Assembly: GCF_001267925.1 (NCBI RefSeq)
Contig: NZ_CP011409.1
Location: forward strand, 2,480,001-2,544,000
DNA length: 64,000 bases
From: Herbaspirillum hiltneri N3
Lineage (GTDB): Bacteria > Pseudomonadota > Gammaproteobacteria > Burkholderiales > Burkholderiaceae_D
Reading direction: 5' to 3'
Shown here: in pieces, positions 23,084-30,994 of the stretch
Numbering within the stretch: the stretch's first letter is position 1
Layout: every line of letters begins with the position of its first letter
Position numbers and translations under genes: made by a program
The notes under the pieces: generated by a model
Told to the model about the DNA's origin: nothing
The model's database searches: none
The model's input: only the letters and a program-made list of their open reading frames with translations

Positions 23084-23725
23084 ATGAAACTTCGCGCCCC
23101 CGCATTTCCCTTGGCACGCCTTGCTGCCGCTATCGCCGTATTCGGTTTCGCCGGTCTCGTCACGACGCCGCTTGAGCTGATCTCTTTTCTGCTGGCGATC
23201 ATCACGGTCGCGCTCAATATCCGCCAGAATCACTGGGCCTGGCTATTTTCCATTTTGTCTTCCGCCTTGTACGGCGTGGTGTTCGTCGAGGCGCGCCTGT
23301 ACGGCGACGCCGGCCTGCAATGTGTGTTCGTGGCGGTGTCGGTGTGGGGCTGGTATCAATGGCTGCGCGGCGGCGAGGAGCATTTGCCGCTGAAGGCATC
23401 GGCGCTGTCGCGCCGTGGCGTGCTGTGGTCGGGACTGGCCTGGCTGGCCGGCTTCGCCGTGCTATCGGTGTTCCTGCGTCATTTCACGGATACCGACGTG
23501 CCGCACATGGACGGCTTCCTCACGGCAGGCAGCCTGGTCGGGCAATTCCTGCTGTCGCGCAAGAAGATTGAAAACTGGCTGGTCTGGATCGCGGTCGATG
23601 TGCTCTACGTCGGGCTGTATCTCTACAAGCACCTGACGCTGACGGCCATTCTGTATGGATTGTTCGTGCTGCTGGCGATCGCCGGATGGCGAGCCTGGCG
23701 GCAGGCGCCGCCGACCGCATCGTAG
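23084..23725 (+). CDS. PnuC-family vitamin/nucleoside transporter
   Basis: Integral membrane protein, 213 aa, about seven helices, of the PnuC family that takes up nicotinamide riboside (or thiamine or other pyridine/vitamin compounds in relatives). Family lines are ELISFLLAIITVALNIRQNH, YGDAGLQCVFVAVSVWGWYQ and the C-terminal ENWLVWIAVDVLYVGLYLYK. The start ATG at 23084 has GGAG six nt before it; the upstream ATG at 23072 lacks a ribosome site. It is divergent from the SorC-type regulator and shares its candidate operators, an unexpected pairing with a sugar kinase. No nadR- or thiamine-related gene is adjacent, so substrate is open. Confidence 0.85.
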   Translation: MKLRAPAFPLARLAAAIAVFGFAGLVTTPLELISFLLAIITVALNIRQNHWAWLFSILSSALYGVVFVEARLYGDAGLQCVFVAVSVWGWYQWLRGGEEHLPLKASALSRRGVLWSGLAWLAGFAVLSVFLRHFTDTDVPHMDGFLTAGSLVGQFLLSRKKIENWLVWIAVDVLYVGLYLYKHLTLTAILYGLFVLLAIAGWRAWRQAPPTAS

Positions 23726-23744
23726 GTGTCGGCAACTTTCGGTT

Positions 23745-25310
23745 TCAGTCGGCCAGGATGACGCGGTTCTTGCCGGCGTTCTTGGCCTTGTACAGCGCCA
23801 CGTCGGCACGCTTGATCAGGTCCGCCTGGCTTTCACCCGGAGCGCGATAGGCAACGCCGCCGCTAAAGGTGATCAGCAGGCGCTGGCTGTTATGCATGAA
23901 AATGCGCTTGGTCAGTTCGCGCTGCACGCGGGTGATGATCTGCATCGCTTCGGCCGGTTCGGTTTCCGGCAACAGCACCAGGAATTCTTCGCCGCCGAAA
24001 CGCGCGATCACGTCCAGCTTGCGTAGCGTTTCCTTGACCACGCTCACCAGATGCACCAGCACTTCGTCGCCGGTGGCGTGACCGTGCGTGTCGTTGATGC
24101 GCTTGAAATCATCGAGGTCGAGCAGGGCGATACACAGTGGCGCGCCGAGACGGTCGGCGTTGATGATCTCGCGCTCCAGCGATTCGTCCATGCCGCGACG
24201 GTTGAGGCTGCCGGTCAGCTGGTCTTCGCGCACCAGTTCGCCCATATGGACGAGTTGGGACTCCAGCGCGGTGATGCGCGCCTCGGCCTTTTGCATTTCC
24301 TGGCGCGCATTGATCATTTCGTCGCGCGAGCGCAGCGCTTCGTCCTGGGCTTCCTTCGTCGCGTTCATGATGCCGTTGAGCACCGAGTTGAGGTCGCTGA
24401 TGTCGGAGGCCTGGCTGATCTGCTGCGAGAAACTGGTGATGGTCTTGTGATAGTTGTCGGTCGTCGACACCATCGCACTGAGGCGATCGACGAAGGTCAG
24501 CATCATGTTCTTGGCAGTGACCTTTTCTTCGCTCAGCGTGTTCTTGAGCAGGCCCTGCTTGAAGATGACTTCCTTCAGGGTCTTGGTGGCATCGGCCAGC
24601 GAAGTCTTGCTGATCGGGCCGTTGATCAGCTCCTGCACGGCAGTGATCTGGCTGCTCAGCCATGAGCCTTTTTCCAGCAGGCCGTGGATGTTCTCCAGCA
24701 GCAGCTGGAACAGGCGCATCAGCAATTCCTGCTGCAGGGCGATGTCTTCGCTCTTGAGCTCGATCTGGAAGCTCATCTGCTTGAGGCGGCCGATGACTTC
24801 GTTCATGGCTTGCTCGGAGAATGCGGTCTTGAGATCGAGTCCGATCGACTTCGATTCGTTCGCCAGTTCCGGTGCTTCGATCAGCAGCGACGCCATGTTG
24901 AAGATCAGCACGCGCGCCAGCACCTCGCGCAGCATCTTTTCCTTCTTGCTATCGCGGATGAATTCGCGTTCCGGATCGATCGGCACGAGCTGGCCGTGCG
25001 GGACCAGGTTGCGCGAAGGAAAATACTGTTCGACAAAATTATCCAGCTCGTCGTTGTAGTCCTTCCAGTCGCTGCCGTTGATCGCCATCGTCAGGCGCAG
25101 TCCCAGCTTGCCGATGTCGCCCGGCTGCTGCGTCAGATGCTGGGCGAACGCGGAAAGAACGCCTTCCGGTTTCAGGTCGCTCTTGGTACCGACGATTTCT
25201 TCGTAGGCTTCGCGGTAAGCGTCGGGAGTAGGGGCAATGCGGCGTGTTGCGAGTTGCTGGAAGGCTTCTCGCGCGATATCGACGGGACTTTGAGCTGGCT
25301 TTTTTGACAT
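23745..25310 (-). CDS. Diguanylate cyclase with GGDEF (GGEEF) domain
   Basis: 521 aa. The first 340 residues are a largely helical, soluble regulatory region of unassigned fold, ending with a coiled coil (ATKEAQDEALRSRDEMINAR) that probably dimerises. The C-terminal GGDEF domain starts near EDQLTGSLNRRGMDESLERE and has the active site GGEEF at 439-443. The inhibitory I-site RKLD lies five residues before. It therefore should make c-di-GMP from GTP and be product-inhibited. No transmembrane segment or signal peptide; cytosolic. The N-terminal part is reminiscent of the diguanylate cyclases of other Burkholderiales. It ends 19 bp from the convergent pnuC gene. Confidence 0.92.
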   Translation of the reverse strand: MSKKPAQSPVDIAREAFQQLATRRIAPTPDAYREAYEEIVGTKSDLKPEGVLSAFAQHLTQQPGDIGKLGLRLTMAINGSDWKDYNDELDNFVEQYFPSRNLVPHGQLVPIDPEREFIRDSKKEKMLREVLARVLIFNMASLLIEAPELANESKSIGLDLKTAFSEQAMNEVIGRLKQMSFQIELKSEDIALQQELLMRLFQLLLENIHGLLEKGSWLSSQITAVQELINGPISKTSLADATKTLKEVIFKQGLLKNTLSEEKVTAKNMMLTFVDRLSAMVSTTDNYHKTITSFSQQISQASDISDLNSVLNGIMNATKEAQDEALRSRDEMINARQEMQKAEARITALESQLVHMGELVREDQLTGSLNRRGMDESLEREIINADRLGAPLCIALLDLDDFKRINDTHGHATGDEVLVHLVSVVKETLRKLDVIARFGGEEFLVLLPETEPAEAMQIITRVQRELTKRIFMHNSQRLLITFSGGVAYRAPGESQADLIKRADVALYKAKNAGKNRVILAD

Positions 25311-25535
25311 GCCTGTTGGACGGCTTCTTATTCAAACGGATTGCGACTAAGTCTCGTGGCTCCCCGCCGGAGATGTCGGAATAACATCCTGGCGCCCCGG
25401 CGCTCTCTACCTGTGCAGAGCGTATTGTGTCGTTTTACTGGTTGTTTCTTTACGACATTACAACGCGTAGGACGAGACCTGTCTTTTAACGCATTTTACC
25501 GTCTGGCGGTTTACACCGGCGAACCGGTTGCGCAT

Positions 25536-26195
25536 TTATTCGACTAAGTTGTTTTTCAGCGCATAGTGCGTGAGCTCGGCGTTGTGGCGCAATTTCATTT
25601 TGGCCAGGACGCGCGAACGATACATGCTGATGGTTTTGACCGAGAGCAATAATTCGGCCGCGATATCGCTCACGGTCTTGCCGGACGCGATCATCACCAT
25701 GGTCTGGTATTCGCGATCGGACAGGGTTTCGTGCAGCGGCGTTTCATGGTCGAAACCGATCTGGTTGGCAAGCTCCTGCGCCAGCGACGGGCTGATGTAC
25801 TTGCGCCCGGCGGCGACCTGGCGAATCGCGTTGATCAGTTCGGACGGCGCCGCCTGTTTGTTGAGGAAGCCGGCCGCGCCGGCCTTGAGAGCGCGTATGG
25901 CGTACTGGTCTTCGCGATGGATGGACAGCATCAGCACCGGCAGCTTGGGGATTTCCTTCTTGATCTGCTTGAGCACGTCGATGCCGGTGCGATCCGGCAG
26001 GATGATGTCCAGCAGCAGCACGTCGCAGTTGCCCAGCCGGGTCAGCTTGATGGTTTCCAGTCCGTTCTCGGCGTTGCCGACGACGATGATGTCCTTGGTG
26101 CCGCTGCAGATCTGCCGGAGGCCTTCACGTACGATCGCGTGATCGTCGGCGATTGCCACTTTGATGGCAGAACTGTTCTTTTTCGTTATTGGCAT
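25536..26195 (-). CDS. NarL/LuxR-family response regulator
   Basis: 219 aa. The receiver domain (about 10-128) has the acidic pocket IADDHAIVREG, phospho-acceptor aspartate in VLLLDIILPDRTG, and the switch LMLSIHRED plus GAAGFLNKQA. The C-terminal LuxR HTH is LSDREYQTMVMIASGKTVSD and LLLSVKTISMYRSRVLAKMK. It lies 33 bp after the histidine kinase gene on the same strand and is its obvious partner. DNA targets are not known; regulators of this type control many envelope and metabolism genes. Confidence 0.93.
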   Translation of the reverse strand: MPITKKNSSAIKVAIADDHAIVREGLRQICSGTKDIIVVGNAENGLETIKLTRLGNCDVLLLDIILPDRTGIDVLKQIKKEIPKLPVLMLSIHREDQYAIRALKAGAAGFLNKQAAPSELINAIRQVAAGRKYISPSLAQELANQIGFDHETPLHETLSDREYQTMVMIASGKTVSDIAAELLLSVKTISMYRSRVLAKMKLRHNAELTHYALKNNLVE

Positions 26196-26228
26196 GGGGT
26201 GCTGTCTGTCTCCGGGCTGAACGTGGCG

Positions 26229-26918
26229 CTATTTTATAAGGTTAGCGGTGGATAGGACAGGGAGCGTCAGCCGCAATTGCGTGCCGCCGTTCTCGGCGGG
26301 CAACAGCTCCAGCGTGGCGCCGGCCAGCATGGCGCGTTCGCGCATGCCGCGCAGTCCGGATGATTGCGCTCGCGTGCCGGCGTCCTGCGGCAGGCCGACG
26401 CCATCATCGGCGATGATCAGTGTCAGCGTCCGGCCATCATGGCGCAGCCAGATGTCGACGTTGCGCGCCGCTGCATGGCGGCCGGCGTTGTGCAGCGCCT
26501 CGCGCGCGATCCGGTACAGGCTGACGCTCTGGAATGCATCGAGCAACGCCGGGGGCAACTCGCCGTCGGCGACGTCGACGTGCAGGTGGTGCGGCACGCT
26601 GGTGTCGCGTGCGAAACTGCGCGCCAGCCATTCCAGCGCAGCTTGCAGGCCCAGATCAAGTATTGCCGGATGCAAGTCGTCAATGATGTCGTGCATGGCG
26701 TCGAGGGCGCCGTCGATCAAGCCGTCGGCATGGCGCGCCTGGTCGAGCAGGGTGGCGTTGTCAGCGGGAAGCTGCCCGGCGAGTTGGGCCAGCGCCATCT
26801 TGAGCGCGGTCAGATGGCTGCCGAGTTCGTCATGCAGGTCTTTGGCGATGCGCCGGCGTTCGGCTTCCTTGATGCGTTCGGCAGTCGGGGCCGGGAGGGC
26901 GGCAGGAGTGTCGCTCAT
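26229..26918 (-). CDS. Soluble NarX/DegS-type histidine kinase
   Basis: 229 aa. The HisKA_3 phospho-acceptor region is ERRRIAKDLHDELGSHLTAL, and the HATPase has YRIAREALHNAGRHAAARNV (N-box), LIIADDGVGLPQD and SGLRGMRERAMLAGATLEL. No transmembrane helix, PAS, GAF or HAMP domain is present; the N-terminus before the H-box is only about 20 residues. It must receive its signal from a separate protein or through its dimer interface. It pairs with the response regulator at 25536-26195 as a two-gene operon. Confidence 0.88.
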   Translation of the reverse strand: MSDTPAALPAPTAERIKEAERRRIAKDLHDELGSHLTALKMALAQLAGQLPADNATLLDQARHADGLIDGALDAMHDIIDDLHPAILDLGLQAALEWLARSFARDTSVPHHLHVDVADGELPPALLDAFQSVSLYRIAREALHNAGRHAAARNVDIWLRHDGRTLTLIIADDGVGLPQDAGTRAQSSGLRGMRERAMLAGATLELLPAENGGTQLRLTLPVLSTANLIK

Positions 26919-27119
26919 GGTGCAGTAGTAGGGAGGAGCAGGGAATCAAGCGGCAATCATAAGGCAGATGAAGCGCAAATCAGCAGATATCGGTCCGTCA
27001 ATGCAACAAAATGGCGATTAAACGCCGGGCAAAGGGGGATTAATGGGCCTGCAAGCGAGTCCGGACGCGGTATGGAAGTTTTTTGGCGCAAAGGCTTCCA
27101 TTTCGCCCAAAAGCGGTGC

Positions 27120-27125
27120 TATAAT
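27120..27125 (+). promoter_or_regulatory. -10 of tRNA-Arg copy 1
   Basis: TATAAT at 27120-27125 is a perfect -10, ending 10 nt before the tRNA. The -35 is weak (TTCCAT at 27096-27101, 18-bp spacer). Confidence 0.6.
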
Positions 27126-27135
27126 CTCGTCTTTC

Positions 27136-27212
27136 GCGGCTGTAGCTCAGCTGGATAGAGTACTTGGCTACGAACCAAGGGGTCGTGGGTTCGATTCCTG
27201 CCAGCCGCACCA
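27136..27212 (+). tRNA. tRNA-Arg(ACG), copy 1
   Basis: 77 nt including an encoded CCA. Acceptor arm GCGGCTG pairs with CAGCCGC. The anticodon loop in CTTGGCTACGAACCAAG gives ACG, read as ICG, so it serves CGU, CGC and CGA. The T-loop is GGTTCGATT. It is identical at all 77 positions to the copy at 28869-28945. Confidence 0.97.
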
Positions 27213-27217
27213 GATAT

Positions 27218-27252
27218 AAAGGGTCCATCGCAAGATGGGCCCTTTTGTCTTT
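27218..27252 (+). terminator. Terminator of tRNA-Arg copy 1
   Basis: AAAGGGTCCATC (27218-27229), loop GCAA, GATGGGCCCTTT (27234-27245), then TGTCTTT: a 12-bp stem with one G-T wobble and a T-rich tail. Confidence 0.8.
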
Positions 27253-27343
27253 CTGCTTCACCAAATCCCGCCAAATTCCTTCTCCCCCTACGTTTTCCTT
27301 CCGTCAGGCCGTTTGGCTCCGTTCGGGATCGTTTTACGTTGAT

Positions 27344-27388
27344 TTGACAGAAAATATTTTCATATGTAATATTTTTCTGACATATGAA
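27344..27388 (+). promoter_or_regulatory. Promoter/operator of the ArsR-like gene
   Basis: -35 TTGACA (27344-27349), 17-bp spacer, -10 TAATAT (27367-27372). TTCATATG (27359-27366) and CATATGAA (27381-27388) form a perfect inverted repeat that brackets the -10 and covers the start codon at 27384. The start site would be near 27379, so the mRNA is almost leaderless. Confidence 0.55.
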
Positions 27389-27734
27389 GTCGACCATCAG
27401 AAAAAGTCTTTCCGCCTTCAGCGGCGACCGGCTGCTGCAACTGCTGACGGCGCTCGACAACCCGCACCGCCTGCGCATCCTGGCGGCGCTGCATGGGCAG
27501 GGGCGCAACTACATCAGCCAGCTGGCGCGCGACCTCGGCATCAGCCGGCCATTGCTGCATCTGCATCTGCAGAAGCTGGAAGAGGCCGGACTGGTGCGCA
27601 GCGCGCGCGAGCTGTCTGAGGACGGCAAGGCGCTCAACTACTTCGAGCTTGTCGATTTTTCGTTGTCGCTGAATCCGCAAATGATCGCGGAGGCGGTACA
27701 AAGCCTGAGTGCATCAACCACAAAATCAGATTGA
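27384..27734 (+). CDS. ArsR-type winged-helix regulator
   Basis: 116 aa. The winged helix is at residues 15-95: LLTALDNPHRLRILAALHGQ, YISQLARDLGISRPLLHLHL and LEEAGLVRSARELSEDGKAL. No cysteine pair for metal sensing is present, so it is unlikely to be a classic metal sensor. It heads a run of four genes (27384-28799) with short gaps, the others being small membrane proteins. A palindrome covers its start codon, so autoregulation is likely. Translation from a near-leaderless mRNA is predicted. Confidence 0.85.
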   Translation: MKSTIRKSLSAFSGDRLLQLLTALDNPHRLRILAALHGQGRNYISQLARDLGISRPLLHLHLQKLEEAGLVRSARELSEDGKALNYFELVDFSLSLNPQMIAEAVQSLSASTTKSD

Positions 27735-27745
27735 AGAGGATCCGC

Positions 27746-28006
27746 ATGTCGCATTCGAGTACGTTTTTCCTGCTGTCCGTTCTGATGCTGCTGACCGTCT
27801 TGCTGGTCTTCGCGATGAAATACTGGTCGGCGGCACGCCGTGCCGACATGCAGATCGCCTACGCCAACAACTATCGCGAGCTGGCGGAAAAACTGGCGAC
27901 GCTGCAAGGCGCCAGCACCAGCAAGCTCGGGGCGCTGGAGCATGACGTCGGCGACATGAATGCGCGGCTGGCGCGCATCGAAAAAATCCTGCGCGAAGTG
28001 GAATAG
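27746..28006 (+). CDS. Small membrane protein with coiled coil, PspB-like in layout
   Basis: 86 aa: one N-terminal helix (STFFLLSVLMLLTVLLVFAM), a basic linker, then a helical amphipathic tail with heptads (DMNARLARIEKILREVE). The same layout is found in PspB, which acts with PspA and PspC in envelope stress, but there is no PspA or PspC nearby and sequence similarity is slight. The ATG at 27746 has GAGGA six nt before it; the open frame also begins with a TTG at 27731. It lies 11 bp after the ArsR-like gene. Confidence 0.7.
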   Translation: MSHSSTFFLLSVLMLLTVLLVFAMKYWSAARRADMQIAYANNYRELAEKLATLQGASTSKLGALEHDVGDMNARLARIEKILREVE

Positions 28007-28023
28007 GAAATAGGGAATAGGCC

Positions 28024-28374
28024 ATGATCAGCGCAAGCAAACGGCGTCACGCCGAACAGTTGTCCCAACTCCACTGGATGCGCCGGGTGTCGCTGCTGGA
28101 AGGCAGCACCTTGTTGCTGCTCGTCTGCGTGGGCGTACCGCTCAAACATGTGGCGGGTTATCCGGCGGCGAGCGCGGTGATCGGCCCGATCCACGGCCTG
28201 GCGTTCCTGCTGTACGTGTATTGCATGGCGCGCATGCTGGCGACGGGAGGCTGGTCGCGCAGCGAAATCGTCAGGCTGGTCATCGCCGCCGTGATCCCCT
28301 TCGGCGCCTTCGTCAATGAGCGTCATTTGAAGCGCAAGCAGTCAGTTCTGCTCGCGCAGGGAGAGACCGCGTGA
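28024..28374 (+). CDS. DUF3817-type integral membrane protein
   Basis: 116 aa with three predicted helices. The family pattern is LHWMRRVSLLEGSTLLLLVC, VPLKHVAGYPAASAVIGPIH and GLAFLLYVYCMARMLA. The loop PLKHVAG and the GPIHG helix are characteristic of the DUF3817 (YdzA-like) family. The function of the family is unknown. It is the third gene of the ArsR-like operon; its stop overlaps the start of the next gene (TGATG). Confidence 0.8.
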   Translation: MISASKRRHAEQLSQLHWMRRVSLLEGSTLLLLVCVGVPLKHVAGYPAASAVIGPIHGLAFLLYVYCMARMLATGGWSRSEIVRLVIAAVIPFGAFVNERHLKRKQSVLLAQGETA

Positions 28375-28799
28375 TGTATCTCTGGATCAAGGCGTTTCAC
28401 GTCGCCTCCGTCGTGACATGGATCGGCGGCATGCTGATCATGGCGTTGGCGCTGCAAACCTTGCAGAAGGCGACACTGGAACGTTCTGCGGCGGAACTGC
28501 GCTTGCTGAAAGCAGTACGCCGCTGGGACCAGCGCGTGACGTCGCCGGCAATGGGGCTGGCGTGGGTGCTGGGCGTGGCGTTGGTCTATTTCGGCGGCTG
28601 GCATGCGGCGGGATGGCTGGTGGTGAAGCTGGTGTTCGTCTTGCTGCTGTCGGCACTGCACGGCATCCAGTCCGGCTACGTGCGGCGCCTGGCGGACGCG
28701 CCGGAGCAAGAGGCTTCGGCGCTGCTGAAAAACTCCGGCGCGCTGACGATTGCGGCGGTCGTGATCATTGCCTTGATGGTGGTGGCAAAGCCGTTTTGA
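28374..28799 (+). CDS. CopD/HemJ-like four-helix membrane protein
   Basis: 141 aa with four helices. The N-terminus MYLWIKAFHVASVVTWIGGM matches the start of CopD-like and HemJ (UPF0093) proteins, in which the helix-1 His (AFHVAS) may bind haem or metal. A second conserved-looking His lies in LSALHGIQSGYVRRLA. HemJ is a protoporphyrinogen oxidase; this protein is too divergent to assign that. The ATG at 28374 overlaps the preceding stop and has GGGAGA eight nt upstream; a GTG at 28371 is the alternative. Confidence 0.75.
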   Translation: MYLWIKAFHVASVVTWIGGMLIMALALQTLQKATLERSAAELRLLKAVRRWDQRVTSPAMGLAWVLGVALVYFGGWHAAGWLVVKLVFVLLLSALHGIQSGYVRRLADAPEQEASALLKNSGALTIAAVVIIALMVVAKPF

Positions 28800-28830
28800 T
28801 CGCCAAGAGATTGTCATCGCGCAAAAACTG

Positions 28831-28858
28831 TTGCACTATTTGAAAATCCCTATATAAT
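28831..28858 (+). promoter_or_regulatory. Promoter of tRNA-Arg copy 2
   Basis: -35 TTGCAC (28831-28836), 16-bp spacer, perfect -10 TATAAT (28853-28858), ten nt before the tRNA. Confidence 0.75.
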
Positions 28859-28868
28859 CGCGCCTCTT

Positions 28869-28945
28869 GCGGCTGTAGCTCAGCTGGATAGAGTACTTGG
28901 CTACGAACCAAGGGGTCGTGGGTTCGATTCCTGCCAGCCGCACCA
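28869..28945 (+). tRNA. tRNA-Arg(ACG), copy 2
   Basis: 77 nt including CCA, identical to the copy at 27136-27212 at every position. It has its own promoter and terminator, so the whole transcription unit is duplicated, though the flanks have diverged. Confidence 0.97.
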
Positions 28946-28950
28946 AAATG

Positions 28951-28986
28951 AAAAGGGTCCGTCGAAAGACGGGCCCTTTTGTTTTT
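28951..28986 (+). terminator. Terminator of tRNA-Arg copy 2
   Basis: AAAAGGGTCCGTC (28951-28963), loop GAAA, GACGGGCCCTTTT (28968-28980), then GTTTTT. It is related to the terminator of copy 1. Confidence 0.85.
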
Positions 28987-29014
28987 GATCGTATTCCCAG
29001 ACCGTGGAGCATTC

Positions 29015-29245
29015 ATGAGCGCAACCAGCAAATTTCCCTACAAGGGACAAGCCGTCTATCCGCAGGTGACGCTGCAGGACAACGGGCAATACGCCGCCTG
29101 CTTCGTCATCCGCGCAGGTTACGACGAGAGCGGCGAAGTTCGCTACGTGCGCGAACTGCCGACCACCGAATTCTCCAATGAAGACGACGCCGTCGCCTAC
29201 ATCCTCGATTTTTCCGCTGAATGGATTGATCAGAATCCGCTGTAA
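29015..29245 (+). CDS. Small conserved hypothetical protein
   Basis: 76 aa, cytosolic, acidic. Visible core: YPQVTLQDNGQYAACFVIRA, DESGEVRYVRELPTTEFSNE and DAVAYILDFSAEWIDQNPL, an alpha/beta layout with a C-terminal helix. The ATG at 29015 has GGAG six nt before it; the open frame starts 36 nt earlier within the terminator. I recall similar short proteins in Burkholderiales genomes but no function. It ends 23 bp from the convergent chemoreceptor gene. Confidence 0.65.
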   Translation: MSATSKFPYKGQAVYPQVTLQDNGQYAACFVIRAGYDESGEVRYVRELPTTEFSNEDDAVAYILDFSAEWIDQNPL

Positions 29246-29268
29246 CGGTACATCGGTATTGACGGTAT

Positions 29269-30843
29269 CTATGCGTTCAATACCAGTTCGCGCGACGATG
29301 ACAGTTTGAAGGTATTCACCACCGTCACCAGCGAGCCGGCCTGATCCAGCAGCGATTGCGCCGCCGCCGCGGCTTCTTCCACCAGCGCGGCGTTATGCTG
29401 CGTGACGTCGTCCATCTGCATGATGGCCTGGTTGACTTGCTCGATGCCGGTGCTTTGTTCCAGGCTGGCGTTGCTGATGTCGGCGACGAAATCGCTGAGC
29501 GTCCTGATGCTGTCGACCACCTGGCCGATGGTGGCGCCGGCTTCCTCTACCAATGTTCTTCCCGAAACGATCTTGCCGACCGAGTCGTCGATCAGGCTCT
29601 TGATCTCTTTTGCTGCGCCGGCCGAGCGTTGTGCCAGTGCGCGCACTTCCGTCGCGACTACGGCGAAACCGCGTCCCTGTTCACCGGCGCGCGCAGCTTC
29701 CACCGCGGCGTTCAACGCCAGGATGTTGGTCTGGAAGGCGATGCCGTTGATGACCGAAATGATGTCGACGATCTTGCGCGACGATTCATTGATGGTCGCC
29801 ATGGTTCCCACCATCTGATTGACGGCGTTGCCGCCGGCGATCGCCACCTGCGAGGCCGAGGCGGCGAGCTGGTTGGCGTGCAGGGCGCTCTCGGCATTTT
29901 TCTTGACGGCCGAGGTGAGTTGCTGCATGACCGAGGCGGTCTCTTGCAGCGAGCCGGCTTGCCGTTCGGTACGCGACGACAGGTTGAGATTGCCGACGGA
30001 AATTTCCTTGGACGCAGTGCCGATGGTTTCGGCCGATTGCTTGATGTGATCGACTGAACGGGCAAGATTGCCTTGCATGGTTTTCATCGCACGCATGAGG
30101 CTGTTTTCATCGTTGTCGGCGAGGAGGATCGATTCCGTCAAATCGCCCGCGGCGATACGGTCGGCGACACGCACGGCATAGCCGGGTTCGCCGCCGAGCT
30201 GGCGCAGCAGGCTGCGCGTGAGCACGATGGCGGCGGCGATGCCGAACAATACGGCGGCGGCGCTCAGCGCCAGCAACACCAGCCGGCTTGAGCGATACGT
30301 GGCGTCAATGCTGCCGGCGACGCCGTCGATACCCTGGCGCTGCAGGCGCAGCAGCTTGTCCACCGAGGCCTGGTAGCGGGTGGCGCTCGGCAGGTAATTT
30401 TTCTCGAAGGCGTTTTTGGCCTGGAACAGCTTGCCTTCGGCGCGCAGCGCGAGGATGCTGTCGCCGGCTTCGTGATAGGCCTTGCGATTGGCATCGATGT
30501 CGGCGAACAGTTTTTGTTCTTCGGGCGTGTTCAGGAGGCGCTGCACTTTCGCCTGCAGGGCGGAGGCGTTCTTTGCCGCGTCGCTGGTCGCGCTTTCAAA
30601 ATACCCCGCAAGACTCAGGTCGGTGCTGCGGGCGATCGCGGTGGTGCGCGTGATCGAGGTGGAAATGTTCGAATACCAATCGCTGATCAGGCGTTCCTTG
30701 GCCAGCGGCATCTGCATCATGGCGTTGGTTGCTTCGGCCACCGATTGCAGGCGCCATATCCCCATTGCGGCAACGACCGCCATCATCAGCAACACGACCC
30801 CGAAGCCCGCGGCGAAGCGCGTCCCGACTTTCCAGTTCTTCAT
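29269..30843 (-). CDS. Methyl-accepting chemotaxis protein (four-helix-bundle sensor)
   Basis: 524 aa inner-membrane chemoreceptor. N-terminal helix [20 protein letters not shown], a periplasmic 4HB_MCP-type helical domain (about 35-185), and a second helix ([20 protein letters not shown]). A HAMP-like region follows with [20 protein letters not shown]. The cytoplasmic signalling hairpin has the highly conserved tip [24 protein letters not shown] sequence (here [16 protein letters not shown]). The adaptation region has [20 protein letters not shown]. No pentapeptide CheR tether is at the C-terminus. The same TERQAxSLEETAxSM pattern recurs in the truncated receptor at 63081. Confidence 0.93.
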   Translation of the reverse strand: MKNWKVGTRFAAGFGVVLLMMAVVAAMGIWRLQSVAEATNAMMQMPLAKERLISDWYSNISTSITRTTAIARSTDLSLAGYFESATSDAAKNASALQAKVQRLLNTPEEQKLFADIDANRKAYHEAGDSILALRAEGKLFQAKNAFEKNYLPSATRYQASVDKLLRLQRQGIDGVAGSIDATYRSSRLVLLALSAAAVLFGIAAAIVLTRSLLRQLGGEPGYAVRVADRIAAGDLTESILLADNDENSLMRAMKTMQGNLARSVDHIKQSAETIGTASKEISVGNLNLSSRTERQAGSLQETASVMQQLTSAVKKNAESALHANQLAASASQVAIAGGNAVNQMVGTMATINESSRKIVDIISVINGIAFQTNILALNAAVEAARAGEQGRGFAVVATEVRALAQRSAGAAKEIKSLIDDSVGKIVSGRTLVEEAGATIGQVVDSIRTLSDFVADISNASLEQSTGIEQVNQAIMQMDDVTQHNAALVEEAAAAAQSLLDQAGSLVTVVNTFKLSSSRELVLNA

Positions 30844-30994
30844 GCGTCTCTCGTTATTTTGTGCCGGCGCCGAGCCCGATGGGCCGCGCCGGACGATATT
30901 GGATTGCCGAGGATGCTAGCACCGGAGAATGATCCGGAATAATGAAAAATAACTGGAAAGCAATATCAAAATCGGGAGAAAAGTTTCTCTTCTG

